In this document: positions 7,932 through 16,926 of the stretch, piece by piece
Layout: each line of letters opens with the position of its first letter
Position numbering within the stretch: position 1 is the first letter of the stretch
NCBI GenBank assembly: GCA_016871895.1
Contig: VHBO01000002.1
Location: 62,001 to 126,000, forward strand
DNA from: Gemmatimonadota bacterium
GTDB lineage: Bacteria > Gemmatimonadota > Gemmatimonadetes > Gemmatimonadales > Gemmatimonadaceae
Direction: 5' to 3'
Length of the DNA stretch: 64,000 bases
The notes under the pieces: model-generated
Databases searched by the model: none
Seen by the model: only the letters and a program-made list of their open reading frames with translations
Told to the model about the DNA's origin: nothing
Position numbers and translations under genes: made by a program

Positions 7932-9212
7932 TTGACGTCGCCGACGCGCGACCCGGGCCTCTCGCGCCCACTTTCGCTCGGCGGGGCCGTTCGACCCGTT
8001 GGGGTCGGCGAGGGGGACTTCCCGGGCGACCTCGCCGCCGACCCCGCGCCTCCCCTCGGGCGTGGGTGGCCCCGCGGCATCGATGACGATGCGGTCCTCG
8101 ACACCCTCGCCCCCGATGAGGCGCGTGCGGTTCGTGAGCGGGTCGGCCGGGAGATGGCGACTGCCGTCTCGACGCTCGCTTGGCTCACGATCCCCGTGAG
8201 CCTGCTCCTCGCGTATCTCGACCTCGTGCGCTGGCGGTCGGGGTACTTCGATCCTGCGCGTGACCCCCTCGCCCCGTGGTGGGTCGCGACCGTGGTCGCG
8301 CACGTCGCCTTCGCCTGCTCGGTGGTTCCAGCGGTACTGATCTGGTGGCTACGGCGCCAGCACGGCGCGCGGTCGTTCCGACAGCTGCAGACGCTTCACG
8401 TGACACTGATGAGCATCGGGGTGCTCGGGATGGCGCTCCTCGCCGTCCGGACGCGCCCCACCTCGCACGATCTCACCGTGGCCGTGGTGATGGGGAACCT
8501 CCTCTACCATCTGCCACGTCGTGGTCGTCGGCTCTTCAACGCCGTCGTCGTCGCCGTGGGGGTAGCGATGGTCTGCCAGACCGCGCGGCGCGCCGGGGAC
8601 GCGGTGGAGCCGGCGGTGCGCCTCGTCGAGGTCGGCGGAATCGGGGTGCTCGCGCTCCTCGGCGGGTATGTGGTGCGGCGGCAGCGCATCCGGGCGCTGC
8701 TGATGGAGCATCGGCTGGGGCGTCTCGCGCTCGTCGACGGGCTGACCTCTGTCGCGACGCGTCGTCGGGTGGAGGAACTCGCGGCGATCGCGTTGGCGGC
8801 GGCGACGCCGACGTCGCCGCTCTCGGTGATTCTCATCGACATCGATGAGTTCAAGTCGATTAACGACACGCACGGGCACAACGTTGGTGACGAGGTGCTG
8901 CGTGGGGTCGCGCGAATCCTCCAGCAGCGCGGGCGGTTGAGCGACGTCGTGGGGCGGTGGGGCGGGGAGGAGTTCGTGATCCTCTGCCCCGACACACCGG
9001 TGACCGGAGCGCTGGGGCTCGCGGAGCAGCTTCGCGCGCGAATCGCGCGGCAGGAGTTCGCGGGGGTGGGGCGTCGGAGTGCGAGTTTCGGTGTGGCTGC
9101 GGCGGCGCCGGGGGAGTCGTTGCTCGCTGTCGTGGCGCGGGCAGATGCTGCACTCTACGAGGCGAAGCGGGCCGGGCGGAACCGGGTGCGAGAGGCGTCG
9201 CCGGCGACGTGA
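7932..9212 (+). CDS. Membrane-bound GGDEF diguanylate cyclase
   Basis: A 426-residue sensor that should make cyclic di-GMP from two GTP. The N-terminal part holds about six hydrophobic spans (for example the segments around TLAWLTIPVSLLLAYL and VGGIGVLALLGGYVV). The C-terminal domain is a complete GGDEF domain: DIDEFKSINDTHGHNVGDEVL, then GGEEF as the active site, and the product-inhibition I-site RLSD five residues before it. The ligand sensed by the membrane part is unknown. I chose a TTG start at 7932 because no ATG or GTG in frame precedes the membrane region except an ATG at 8154 that would remove a charged N-terminal segment. The start is therefore uncertain by up to 74 residues. Confidence 0.85.
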   Translation: MTSPTRDPGLSRPLSLGGAVRPVGVGEGDFPGDLAADPAPPLGRGWPRGIDDDAVLDTLAPDEARAVRERVGREMATAVSTLAWLTIPVSLLLAYLDLVRWRSGYFDPARDPLAPWWVATVVAHVAFACSVVPAVLIWWLRRQHGARSFRQLQTLHVTLMSIGVLGMALLAVRTRPTSHDLTVAVVMGNLLYHLPRRGRRLFNAVVVAVGVAMVCQTARRAGDAVEPAVRLVEVGGIGVLALLGGYVVRRQRIRALLMEHRLGRLALVDGLTSVATRRRVEELAAIALAAATPTSPLSVILIDIDEFKSINDTHGHNVGDEVLRGVARILQQRGRLSDVVGRWGGEEFVILCPDTPVTGALGLAEQLRARIARQEFAGVGRRSASFGVAAAAPGESLLAVVARADAALYEAKRAGRNRVREASPAT

Positions 9213-9358
9213 GCGGGTCGCGCGATTGACGCCGGAATGAGAGACACCTCCGTGCCACATCGCAAACGGGATGGAACGTGGTGTGACCCGTGTCAGGCTT
9301 GCAGAACGCGGCACGCCTCCATCCAGCATTGCACGCGCGTGCCGCCTGCACGACCGCA

Positions 9359-9847
9359 CTACGGTCGTTTATCGATCGTCGTCACCTCGATCACCCCGAA
9401 TTCGTGCCCAGGGCCATACATCTGCACCCCACGGTTCTGGTCCAGATACCGTAGCTCCATCAGCTTCGCCGCGGGGATCATTCGCAACACCTCCAGGTCG
9501 GGTTGCCGGATCCCGTCCACGTACAAGATGATCTCGGTCGCCCCGCCTCCGGATCCGCCGAAGACGTTCGACGACGCCACATCCCCCACCGGCGGCCGCA
9601 ACCACTGCGGCCGGAGCAGCCGGACGGCGTCCTGCGCGGTCACCATCGCGGACCCGGCCTCGTCCAGCTCGATCCGCGTCAGCTTGTTTCGGTCCCCACG
9701 CCGCCGCGTGGCCTGCCCCTCGGCCGATGCGGCCGTCACTCCCAGCAACACCGCGAGTAGGACCATCCGCCACCCCGGGCCACGGGCGAGTCGCCGCCCG
9801 TATCGGCGCGCGCGCCCGTGCCGCGCCTCTCTCCCTTCGGTCCGCAT
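9359..9847 (-). CDS. Small exported TonB-plug-like protein
   Basis: A 162-residue protein with an arginine-rich N-terminus, a signal peptide (VLLAVLLGVTAASA, about residues 26-45) and a short globular part. The end, from IILYVDGIRQPDLEVLRMIP through LMELRYLDQNRGVQMYG to FGVIEVTTI, has the order and spacing seen in the TonB-receptor plug domain (D-I-x-x-I-E-V-L-R-G ... YG ... G-V-I-x-I-T-T), yet no barrel follows. The ATG at 9847 has a strong GGAGGGGGTG Shine-Dalgarno and lies 14 bp after the DUF5916 gene, so the two form one unit. A role in outer-membrane signalling or receptor assembly is a guess. Confidence 0.65.
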   Translation of the reverse strand: MRTEGREARHGRARRYGRRLARGPGWRMVLLAVLLGVTAASAEGQATRRRGDRNKLTRIELDEAGSAMVTAQDAVRLLRPQWLRPPVGDVASSNVFGGSGGGATEIILYVDGIRQPDLEVLRMIPAAKLMELRYLDQNRGVQMYGPGHEFGVIEVTTIDKRP

Positions 9848-9861
9848 CACCCCCTCCCCGA

Positions 9862-12138
9862 TCAGCCGCCCGAGCCGATCTGCTTGGTGTACTTGATCGT
9901 CAACGACCGCGCGACGGGCTCCCGCCACCGCGTGAAGCTGTCCGCCTGCTCCCCATCATTAAAGACGATGAACAGTCCCGTCCCCGCGGTGTTCAACCAG
10001 GCGAACCGGAGGTTGGCCGTGAAGATCTCCGCCTGATTGTTGTACTGGGTGAGCGTCTGCACGAAGACGCGCGGCGTGAAGAAGTACGCGAACTTCACCC
10101 CGATCAGCTGCCGGATGAACGCCCCCTGCGGCAGGTCCACATCCTGATAGTCGAGTGTCAGCGCGGAGGAGATCGACGAGCCCCGACGCGCGGTGAAGGT
10201 CACGTTCCCCCCCGACCGGGTCCCGTTGTAGAACTCCCCGGACTCGAGACGCGCCAGGAACGAGAGCGGCGCGCTCGGGTCGGTCCCCCAGTCGATCCCA
10301 GGGAGCGCGAACCGGTACTGCCCCGCCGGGAGCACGACCCCGGGGGCGATGGTGAAGGGCGCCTGCAGCCCCTCTGTATAGATGTTGATCTCGGGCCCGA
10401 ACCGGCCACCGGTGTTGAACTCGGCCTCGGTCAGGTCGATGTGCGCCCACGACGACTGCAGAAAGCCATCGGTCCCCACGTACCGCCGGAGCGAGATGTG
10501 CGGGTTCCACTGCCGCACCCGCGTCCACTTGGGGCTGCGGACGAGCCGCATCAGCATCAGCTCGTCGAACCGGTACCCGGCGGGGCGCCCCATAAAACCG
10601 ACCTCGGGGTTGAACGCCTCCCCCACCTGCAGCACACGCGCCGAGTGGTTCCAGTCGCGCGTCTGGAACGCGACGCGGCTGCTCCACGACCAGGGATCCC
10701 CCGCGCGCCCCGGGGTCTCGGACCGCCCGACCCAGGCATCTGCCGTCCAGTCCTGCCCGATCCCGACCCGCGCATCCCCGCCGATCACCCGGTTGTAGTT
10801 CCCGCCATCCGATGTGCTCTGCCGCTGCACGGCGATCACCCCGACGCGCGAGCGCGCCGAGATCTCCTTCAATACCCGCGCCACGGAGTACGAATTCCCC
10901 GCGGTCGCGCCGACATCATCGGTGACCATCTGCAGGGCGCCGACGGTGAGCCCGCCGATCCGCCCGGTGAGGCGCCCGCCGCCGAGGATCGGCTGCGGCT
11001 GCCCGGTCGCGGCGTCGATCCCGATGCGCCGCGTGAAGAAGAGGTCCACGGCCTGCGGCGTGCCCGCCGAGAAGACGCCGGCGTTCTCGAGGAAGAAGGG
11101 ACGCTTCTCGGGGAAGAAGAGGGGGAAGCGCGTGAGGTTGGTGCGCTGCTCGTCGACCTCGACCTGCGCGAAGTCGGTGTTGTACGTGAGGTCGAGCGTG
11201 AGGCTCGGCGTGATCCCGTACTTGGCGTCGACGCCGATCTCCGCCGCCCCGCGGTACGCGCTCTGCGTCGCGAAGTTCCGTGACGTGCTCCCGAGGGTGT
11301 ACGGGGTGACGGTCGCGATCCGCTGCGCGGGGACGCTGAGCCCCTCGAGTGTCCCCGCCTGTGAGAGGCGGTTGATGCTGAACTGCCGCGAGACGCGACT
11401 CCAGAGCGCCTCTTCATTCCGGCGGCGGATGCCGCGCATGATGTTGAGCCCCCACGTCTGCACATCCCCGCCGCCGTAGCGGATGGTCGAGAAGGGGATG
11501 CGGAACTCGGCGTACCACCCGAGCGAGTCCTGCGAGGTGCGGACCGTCCAGCTCGCATCCCAGTTGACGTTGATGCCGCCGAGGGCGCCCGCCTGCGCGC
11601 GGTTCTGCCCGCCAGCGAAGACGCCGCCCCCTTCGCCCTCACGGATGATCTGTTCGTCGTGCTCGATCCCCGACGGCGTGGTGCCGAAGAGGAAGCCGTT
11701 CTGCCGATCGTGGTAGGTGTCGAGGATGAAGGCGAAGTAGTCGCTGTTGGTCAGCGTGACGTCGCGGATCTTCTCGCTCGGCACGATGAGCTGCGGCTCC
11801 CGGTCGTAGAGCCAGGCGCCCACATAGAGCGCCTCGCCGTCGGTGAGGATCCGCACCTCGGTGCGTTCGGTGACGGGGGTGCCTTCGCGGGGCTCGCGCT
11901 GGACGAAGTCGGTGAAGAGCGTTCCCTCGCGCCAGACGGGGTCGTCGAGTCGCCCGTCGAGGGTCGGTGCGGTGCGGACGACGGTGGCACGCCCGGTGCG
12001 GCCCGCGCCGCCGGTCGTGGTGACGTTCATCGACTGCGCGGAGAGCCCGGCGGCGCCGGCGAGCGTGAGGAACACCCCCAGCGCGACGGCGCGGCGGGAG
12101 GGACGGGACGGGGCAGCGACAGCGGTGGGAGCGGGCAC
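9862..12138 (-). CDS. DUF5916 outer-membrane protein with CBM9-like domain
   Basis: A 758-residue exported protein with a signal peptide ending at GLSAQS. Domain order: a carbohydrate-binding family 9-like beta-sandwich (about residues 45-230; APTLDGRLDDPVWREG, then ALYVGAWLYD), followed by a long DUF5916 barrel region with RNEEALWSRVSR, SLTLDLTYNTDFAQVEVDEQ and FFPEKRPFFLENAG, which are hallmarks of that family. The function of DUF5916 proteins is not established; they are common next to peptidases and transporters in Gemmatimonadota and Bacteroidota. A GTG start at 12138 is used; the open frame continues upstream but would overlap the divergent lipoprotein gene. The plug-like gene follows. 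Confidence 0.85.
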   Translation of the reverse strand: MPAPTAVAAPSRPSRRAVALGVFLTLAGAAGLSAQSMNVTTTGGAGRTGRATVVRTAPTLDGRLDDPVWREGTLFTDFVQREPREGTPVTERTEVRILTDGEALYVGAWLYDREPQLIVPSEKIRDVTLTNSDYFAFILDTYHDRQNGFLFGTTPSGIEHDEQIIREGEGGGVFAGGQNRAQAGALGGINVNWDASWTVRTSQDSLGWYAEFRIPFSTIRYGGGDVQTWGLNIMRGIRRRNEEALWSRVSRQFSINRLSQAGTLEGLSVPAQRIATVTPYTLGSTSRNFATQSAYRGAAEIGVDAKYGITPSLTLDLTYNTDFAQVEVDEQRTNLTRFPLFFPEKRPFFLENAGVFSAGTPQAVDLFFTRRIGIDAATGQPQPILGGGRLTGRIGGLTVGALQMVTDDVGATAGNSYSVARVLKEISARSRVGVIAVQRQSTSDGGNYNRVIGGDARVGIGQDWTADAWVGRSETPGRAGDPWSWSSRVAFQTRDWNHSARVLQVGEAFNPEVGFMGRPAGYRFDELMLMRLVRSPKWTRVRQWNPHISLRRYVGTDGFLQSSWAHIDLTEAEFNTGGRFGPEINIYTEGLQAPFTIAPGVVLPAGQYRFALPGIDWGTDPSAPLSFLARLESGEFYNGTRSGGNVTFTARRGSSISSALTLDYQDVDLPQGAFIRQLIGVKFAYFFTPRVFVQTLTQYNNQAEIFTANLRFAWLNTAGTGLFIVFNDGEQADSFTRWREPVARSLTIKYTKQIGSGG

Positions 12139-12271
12139 GAGCGGTGGGGCGCGGGTGGATGAACAGGGAGCGAACCGGGAAAGTGCGGTGTCCTGGGGAA
12201 ATACGCGACCCGAGACTGAATGCTGAAGGCGAAGCGGGCCTTCCCCGACTCCTCCACGCCCCCAGGGGTCA

Positions 12272-12277
12272 CACCTT
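12272..12277 (+). promoter_or_regulatory. -10-like element of the DUF4136 gene
   Basis: CACCTT with a 6-nt spacer (GCCCCT) to the ATG at 12284. Its first base departs from TANNNT, so this is a weaker case. Confidence 0.35.
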
Positions 12278-12283
12278 GCCCCT

Positions 12284-12847
12284 ATGCGCCCTCTCACCCT
12301 CCTCCTGCTCGCCGGCGGACTCGCTGCCTGCGGCCCCTCCATCCGCTACGAGCGTGCCCCGGATCGGGTCATCCCCGCCGACGCGCGGTGGGCCTGGAGC
12401 CCCCCCGACTCCGACGGCTACCCGGTGACCGCAGGCGGGACCGCGGTCCCGGACACCATCGACCGGGCGATCGCCGACGCCATCGAAAACGAACTCGTCG
12501 CGCGCCGCTTCCAGCGCACGACGCCGGAACTCGCCGAGTTCCGGGTGCACTATCATCTCGCCCGTCGTGCGCGGGTGGATACCCTCCCACCTCGCGACGA
12601 CACCTACTGCCCATCGGGATGCGCGCGGCGGTGGGACCCGTGGTGGTGGTACGGCACGCCCGAGGAGATCGAGTCCCGCACCGTCCGCTGGGACGAGGGG
12701 ACGCTCGTGATCGATGCGGTCACGCCGGACGGGAAGGTCGTCCTCTGGCGCGGGGTGATGTCCGCCGAGGTGAGCGAGCGGACGACGCGGGAGGCGGGTC
12801 CGGCGATCCGCGATGGGGTGAAGCGGGTGATGCGGGGGTTTCCGTAA
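12284..12847 (+). CDS. DUF4136 family lipoprotein
   Basis: A 187-residue lipoprotein: the signal is MRPLTLLLLAGGLAAC with the lipobox cysteine at residue 16. The body matches DUF4136, including the early RYERAPDRVIPADARWAW strand, an ENELVARRFQRT helix, FRVHYHLARRARVD, and the late TLVIDAVTPDGKVVLWRGV strand. Between the two halves it has an unusual WWWYGTP stretch that often replaces a glycine-rich loop in this family. The molecular role of DUF4136 is not known; members sit in the cell envelope. It is divergent from the DUF5916 gene, with 145 bp between the starts. Confidence 0.82.
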   Translation: MRPLTLLLLAGGLAACGPSIRYERAPDRVIPADARWAWSPPDSDGYPVTAGGTAVPDTIDRAIADAIENELVARRFQRTTPELAEFRVHYHLARRARVDTLPPRDDTYCPSGCARRWDPWWWYGTPEEIESRTVRWDEGTLVIDAVTPDGKVVLWRGVMSAEVSERTTREAGPAIRDGVKRVMRGFP

Positions 12848-12914
12848 AGGCAGAAGGCGTCGTAGGTTCTGGCGGTCACCCCGCTGGTCCTTCCCCCCTG
12901 CGTCGAGGTTTCGG

Positions 12915-13634
12915 ATGTCCGTTCCGACCCCGCCCGCCGCGCGCCGCTGTTCCCGATGGTCCGGCGTCGCCCTCCTCCTCGTCTCGACCGCGCTGACCGC
13001 CGGCGCCCAGCTCCCCGCCGGGGTCCGCGCCGGTGAGTGGCAGGATCTCCTCGCCGGTGGTGCCGCCCGGCACTGGCGGGAATACCGCCAAGCGACGCTC
13101 CCCGCCGGCTGGCAGTACGATGCTGCCACCAACACGCTGACCCGGCAGAGCGGGAAGGACATCGTCACTCGCGGCGAGTACGGCGACTTCGAGCTCGAAC
13201 TCGAATGGAAGGTCGGCCTGAAGGGGAACAGCGGGGTCTTCTACCGCGCGACCGAGTCGACTGACGTCATCTATGAGAACGCGACGGAGATGCAGGTCCT
13301 CGACAACGCGGGCCACCGCGACGGCGGGAGCCCGCTCACCTCCGCCGGCGCCAATTACGCCCTCTACGCCCCGGTCCGCGACGTTTCGCGGCCGGCCGGC
13401 GAGTGGAACCGCGTCCGCATCGTCGCCGTCGGCCCGCACGTGGAGCACTGGCTCAATGGCGTGAAGGTCGTCGAGTACGAGGCGTGGAGCCCCGAGTGGA
13501 CCGCCAAGGTGCAGGCCTCGAAGTTCAACCAGTGGCCGCCCTACGGCCTCGCACGGCGCGGGCACATCGGCCTGCAGGACCACGGTGACGTGGTCTCGTT
13601 CCGCCACATCCGCATCCGAGAGCTGACGCGATGA
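12915..13634 (+). CDS. DUF1080 protein, probable 3-keto-glycoside hydrolase
   Basis: A 239-residue exported protein with a signal peptide (core [15 protein letters not shown]) and a single LamG-like DUF1080 domain. Typical signs are [40 protein letters not shown] and a terminal [22 protein letters not shown]. Bacteroides members of this family cleave 3-keto-disaccharides and 3-keto-glycosides; that is family knowledge, not shown here. The stop overlaps the start of the MFS gene (ATGA), and the Gfo/Idh gene follows, so the three form an operon in which the hydrolase would act in the periplasm before uptake. A TAGGTT element lies about 50 bp upstream. Confidence 0.87.
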   Translation: MSVPTPPAARRCSRWSGVALLLVSTALTAGAQLPAGVRAGEWQDLLAGGAARHWREYRQATLPAGWQYDAATNTLTRQSGKDIVTRGEYGDFELELEWKVGLKGNSGVFYRATESTDVIYENATEMQVLDNAGHRDGGSPLTSAGANYALYAPVRDVSRPAGEWNRVRIVAVGPHVEHWLNGVKVVEYEAWSPEWTAKVQASKFNQWPPYGLARRGHIGLQDHGDVVSFRHIRIRELTR

Positions 13635-14842
13635 AGGCCAAGCTCGGTGCGATGATGTTCCTCCAGTACTTCATCTGGGGGGTCTGGTTCGTCACGATGG
13701 GGACCTACCTCGGGCAGACACTCGGCTTCGACGACCAGCAGATCGGCCTCGCCTACGGCGCCACCGCGATCGCGGCGCTTGTCTCCCCCTTCTTCATCGG
13801 CGCGGTCGCCGACCGCTACGTGCACAGCGAGAAGCTCCTCGCGGCGCTCCACCTGGCCGGCGCGGCGGTGATGTGGATGGTCTCGCGGCAGGCGTCATTC
13901 GACACCTTCTATCCGCTGTTGATCGTCTACGCGCTCTGCTTCATGCCGACGCTCTCCCTCACCAACGCGATCTCGTTCTACCACGTGAAGGACGCGACCA
14001 AGGAGTTCCCGCTCATCCGCGTCCTCGGCACCATCGGATGGATCGCGGCGGGGATCCTCGTCGGCAAGGTGCTGCAGGCGGACAAGACGGCGCTCCCGAT
14101 GCAACTCGCCGCCGGCGCCAGCGCGGTGATGGGCCTCTTCGCCCTCGCCCTCCCGCCGACGCCGCCGACCGCGGCGGGACGCGCCTTCTCGGTGCGGGAC
14201 GCCCTCGGGCTCGACGCCCTGCAGCTCCTGAGGCACCGCGACTTCCTCGTCTTCACGCTGGGAAGCTTCCTCCTCTGCATCCCGCTCCAGTTCTACTACA
14301 CCTTCACGAACCCGTTCCTCAATGAGATCGGGGCGCCGGAGCCGGCGTTCATCCAGACCTTCGGGCAGATGAGCGAGATCGGCTTCATGGTCGTCCTCCC
14401 CGTCCTGATGTCGCGGTTCGGGATCAAGGGGATCATGCTCGGCGGGATGGCGGCGTGGGCGCTGCGCTACTTCGCCTTCGGCGCCGGCGATGCGGGCGCG
14501 GGGATGTGGCTCATCTACGCCGGGATCCTGCTGCACGGCGTCTGCTACGACTTCTTCTTCGTCGGCGGGCAGATCTACACCGACCAGCGTGCCGGCGCCG
14601 CGATCCGCGGCGCGGCACAGGGTTTCATCAACTTCGTCACCAACGGCCTCGGCTACTTCGTCGGCGCCTTCGTCTCGGGGCGCGTCGTGAACCAGTACGC
14701 GAGCGTCGACCCCGCCACCGGGATGACGGTCCACGACTGGGCCCGCATCTGGCCGATCCCCGCCTACGGCGCCCTCGCCGTCCTCCTGTTGTTCGCGCTC
14801 ACCTTCTCGGCCAAGGACGCGTCCGCGTCCGCGGCCCGCTGA
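13631..14842 (+). CDS. NupG-like MFS permease
   Basis: A 403-residue inner-membrane transporter with twelve predicted spans, starting with [18 protein letters not shown], the usual first helix of the nucleoside:H+ symporter (NupG) branch. Other features are the A-motif-like [12 protein letters not shown] loop, [20 protein letters not shown], and [12 protein letters not shown] in helix 10. In Bacteroidota and Planctomycetota such permeases are commonly placed beside DUF1080 and Gfo/Idh genes, so here a sugar or keto-sugar is a better guess than a nucleoside. The start overlaps the DUF1080 stop by four bases. Confidence 0.85.
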   Translation: MKAKLGAMMFLQYFIWGVWFVTMGTYLGQTLGFDDQQIGLAYGATAIAALVSPFFIGAVADRYVHSEKLLAALHLAGAAVMWMVSRQASFDTFYPLLIVYALCFMPTLSLTNAISFYHVKDATKEFPLIRVLGTIGWIAAGILVGKVLQADKTALPMQLAAGASAVMGLFALALPPTPPTAAGRAFSVRDALGLDALQLLRHRDFLVFTLGSFLLCIPLQFYYTFTNPFLNEIGAPEPAFIQTFGQMSEIGFMVVLPVLMSRFGIKGIMLGGMAAWALRYFAFGAGDAGAGMWLIYAGILLHGVCYDFFFVGGQIYTDQRAGAAIRGAAQGFINFVTNGLGYFVGAFVSGRVVNQYASVDPATGMTVHDWARIWPIPAYGALAVLLLFALTFSAKDASASAAR

Positions 14843-14855
14843 CCCGGAGCCTCTG

Positions 14856-16193
14856 ATGACCCCCCTCGATCGTCGTCGTTTCGTCGGCGGGATGGCCGCC
14901 GCCGGTGCCGTGGCCGCGATGCCGCGCGCCCTCCACGCCCTGGCCGATGTGCCGGTGCAACCCAACCAGAAGCTCCGCGTCGCCTGCATCGGCGTCGGCG
15001 GGATGGGCTTCAACGACGTACGCGGGATGGCCGACGAGCAGCTCGTCGCCTTCGCCGACGTCGACTGGCGCTCCGCGGAGCGCGCCTTCCGCACCTGGCC
15101 GACGGTCCGGCGCTACAAGGATTTCCGCGAGATGCTGGAGAAAGAGGCCAACAACATCGACGCGGTGACCGTCTCGACCCCTGACCACGTGCACGGGGCG
15201 GCGGCGATGATGGCGCTCAAGATGGGGAAGCACGTTTACTGTCAGAAGCCGCTCGCCCGCACCATCGGTGAGGTGCGTGCGCTCAAGGCCGAGGCGGCGC
15301 GCCGTCCGCGGCAGGCGACACAGATGGGGAATCAGGGCCACACCGCCGAGGGAATCCGGCTCATCCGCGAGTGGGTGGAGGCGGGGCTCATCGGGCCGGT
15401 GCGGCGCGTGGAGTATTGGACCAACCGGCCAATCTGGCCGCAGGCGGTGAACCGCAGCACGCAGGCGCACAACGTGCCGGAGACGATGGACTGGAACCTC
15501 TGGCTCGGCCCCGCCGCGATGCGACCGTACAACCCGTCGTACGCCCCGTTCAACTGGCGCGGGTGGCTCGACTTCGGTACCGGCGCGATGGGCGATATGG
15601 CCTGCCACCTGATGGACGCGGCCTATTGGACCCTCGGGCTCAAGTATCCGTCGAAGATCATCCCGGAGAGCACGCTCCTCTACAGCGAGAGCTTCCCGGC
15701 GGCGGAGCGGATCACGTACGAGTTCCCGGCGATCGGGAATCGGCCCGCGGTGACGCTCGTCTGGCGTGACGGCTCGATCTTCCCGCCGGCGCCTGAGGGG
15801 TGGCCCGCGGATCAGGATTGGCCGTTCGACCGCGAGGGGGGACAGGTCTGGATCGGCGATAAGGGGATGATCCTCGCCGGCACGTACGGCGAGAACCCGC
15901 GCCTCCTCGACCCGAAGGTCGCCACCGAGGTCGCGGCGCGTCCGGTGCCGCCGAAGTACGCGCGCACGCGCGGCGTCTATCAGGAGTTCATCACCGCCTG
16001 CAAGACGGGTGGGCAGGGTGGGAGTGACTTCGCCGGCTACGCGGGCCCGATGACGGAGATGATCCTGATCGGCGTGCTCGCGGTCCGGATGGGGCGCACC
16101 CTCGAGATGAACCCCGACACCGGTGCGATCATGAACGCGACGCCGCCGAGCGAGTGGGTGAATCCGACGTTCCGGAGTGGGTGGTCGCTCTGA
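14856..16193 (+). CDS. Tat-exported Gfo/Idh/MocA oxidoreductase
   Basis: A 445-residue NAD(P)-dependent sugar oxidoreductase with a twin-arginine-type leader (DRRRFVGGMAAAGAVAAM). The Rossmann domain follows: RVACIGVGGMGFNDVRGM as the nucleotide loop, then VSTPDHVH and KHVYCQKPLARTI, where the CQKP lysine is the catalytic one of this family. The C-terminal half holds WLDFGTGAMGDMACHLMD with the active-site histidine. In the 3-keto-glycoside scheme this class of enzyme oxidises or reduces the C3 position of a sugar. It lies 13 bp after the MFS gene. Folded export with bound NAD(P) is known for this group. Confidence 0.87.
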   Translation: MTPLDRRRFVGGMAAAGAVAAMPRALHALADVPVQPNQKLRVACIGVGGMGFNDVRGMADEQLVAFADVDWRSAERAFRTWPTVRRYKDFREMLEKEANNIDAVTVSTPDHVHGAAAMMALKMGKHVYCQKPLARTIGEVRALKAEAARRPRQATQMGNQGHTAEGIRLIREWVEAGLIGPVRRVEYWTNRPIWPQAVNRSTQAHNVPETMDWNLWLGPAAMRPYNPSYAPFNWRGWLDFGTGAMGDMACHLMDAAYWTLGLKYPSKIIPESTLLYSESFPAAERITYEFPAIGNRPAVTLVWRDGSIFPPAPEGWPADQDWPFDREGGQVWIGDKGMILAGTYGENPRLLDPKVATEVAARPVPPKYARTRGVYQEFITACKTGGQGGSDFAGYAGPMTEMILIGVLAVRMGRTLEMNPDTGAIMNATPPSEWVNPTFRSGWSL

Positions 16194-16837
16194 TCGTCGA
16201 AGCGTATGTGGATCAGCTCGAGACGGCCCGCGCCGCAACGACGAACGGCGCGGGGCGGCTCGAGCTCTGCGGGCCGGGGGAGGGGGGGCTCACGCCGTCC
16301 CAAGAGCTCCTCGCCTCGGTGCTGGGGGCGGTCACGATCCCCGTGCACGTGATGATCCGGCCGCGCATCGGGGACTTTGTGTACACCGACGCGGAATTCG
16401 AGCAGATGCGCGCCGAGGTCGCGGTGGCGAAGGCGGCGGGCGCGGCGGGAATCGTCTTCGGCATTTCGCACCCGGACGGCACATTGGACGTCCCCCGGAT
16501 GGCGCGGCTGATTGCCGAGGCGCGCCCGCTGCGTATCGGCATCCATCGGGCGTTTGACGGCACCCCCGACCCCTACGTCGCGCTCGACCAGCTCATCGCG
16601 CTCGGCGCCGATGTGATCCTTGCCGCCGGCCACGCGCCGACGGCGGAGGAAGGGATGTCCTGCCTGGCGCGGCTCCACGTGCAGGCCGCGGGGCGCACGG
16701 TCATCATGCCGGGCGGGAGCGTGCGCGCCCACAACGTGCGGCGCATCATACACGAGACGGGCGTGCACGAAGTGCACGCCCGTGCGTCGGATCCCGAGGT
16801 ATTCGCCGAGCTGGTACGCGCCACACAGGGCGCGTGA
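16181..16837 (+). CDS. cutC: CutC family protein
   Basis: A 218-residue TIM-barrel protein of the CutC family, historically linked to copper homeostasis although its biochemical activity is unclear. The family signature is present: VEAYVDQLETA, GAGRLELCGP.EGGLTPS, VHVMIRPRIGDFVYTDAEF, GIVFGISHPDG and IGIHRAFD, with IMPGGSVRAHNV and EVHA near the end. I used the GTG at 16181, which overlaps the end of the oxidoreductase gene by 13 bases; an ATG further upstream would add residues not seen in the family. It ends the plus-strand operon, just before a strong convergent terminator. Confidence 0.9.
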   Translation: MVALIVEAYVDQLETARAATTNGAGRLELCGPGEGGLTPSQELLASVLGAVTIPVHVMIRPRIGDFVYTDAEFEQMRAEVAVAKAAGAAGIVFGISHPDGTLDVPRMARLIAEARPLRIGIHRAFDGTPDPYVALDQLIALGADVILAAGHAPTAEEGMSCLARLHVQAAGRTVIMPGGSVRAHNVRRIIHETGVHEVHARASDPEVFAELVRATQGA

Positions 16838-16891
16838 GACCGCTGTCCACGACGACGCGGCCCGACAGGGCGGGAGCGGTCGTCCTCACCT

Positions 16892-16921
16892 GACGGGGGC
16901 GCGGCGTGCCGCGCCCCCGTC
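16892..16921. terminator. Bidirectional terminator
   Basis: A perfect 14-bp stem (GACGGGGGCGCGGC and its complement) with a 2-base loop between the convergent cutC and Gfo/Idh genes. Confidence 0.65.
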
Positions 16922-16926
16922 GTCGC

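Noticed and set aside
9727-11283. 518-codon plus-strand frame inside the DUF5916 gene
   Set aside because: No recognisable domains, and the opposite strand carries all the family motifs.
12139-12342. N-terminal extension of the DUF5916 gene to 12342
   Set aside because: It would overlap the divergent lipoprotein start and carries no signal peptide; the signal lies after the GTG at 12138.
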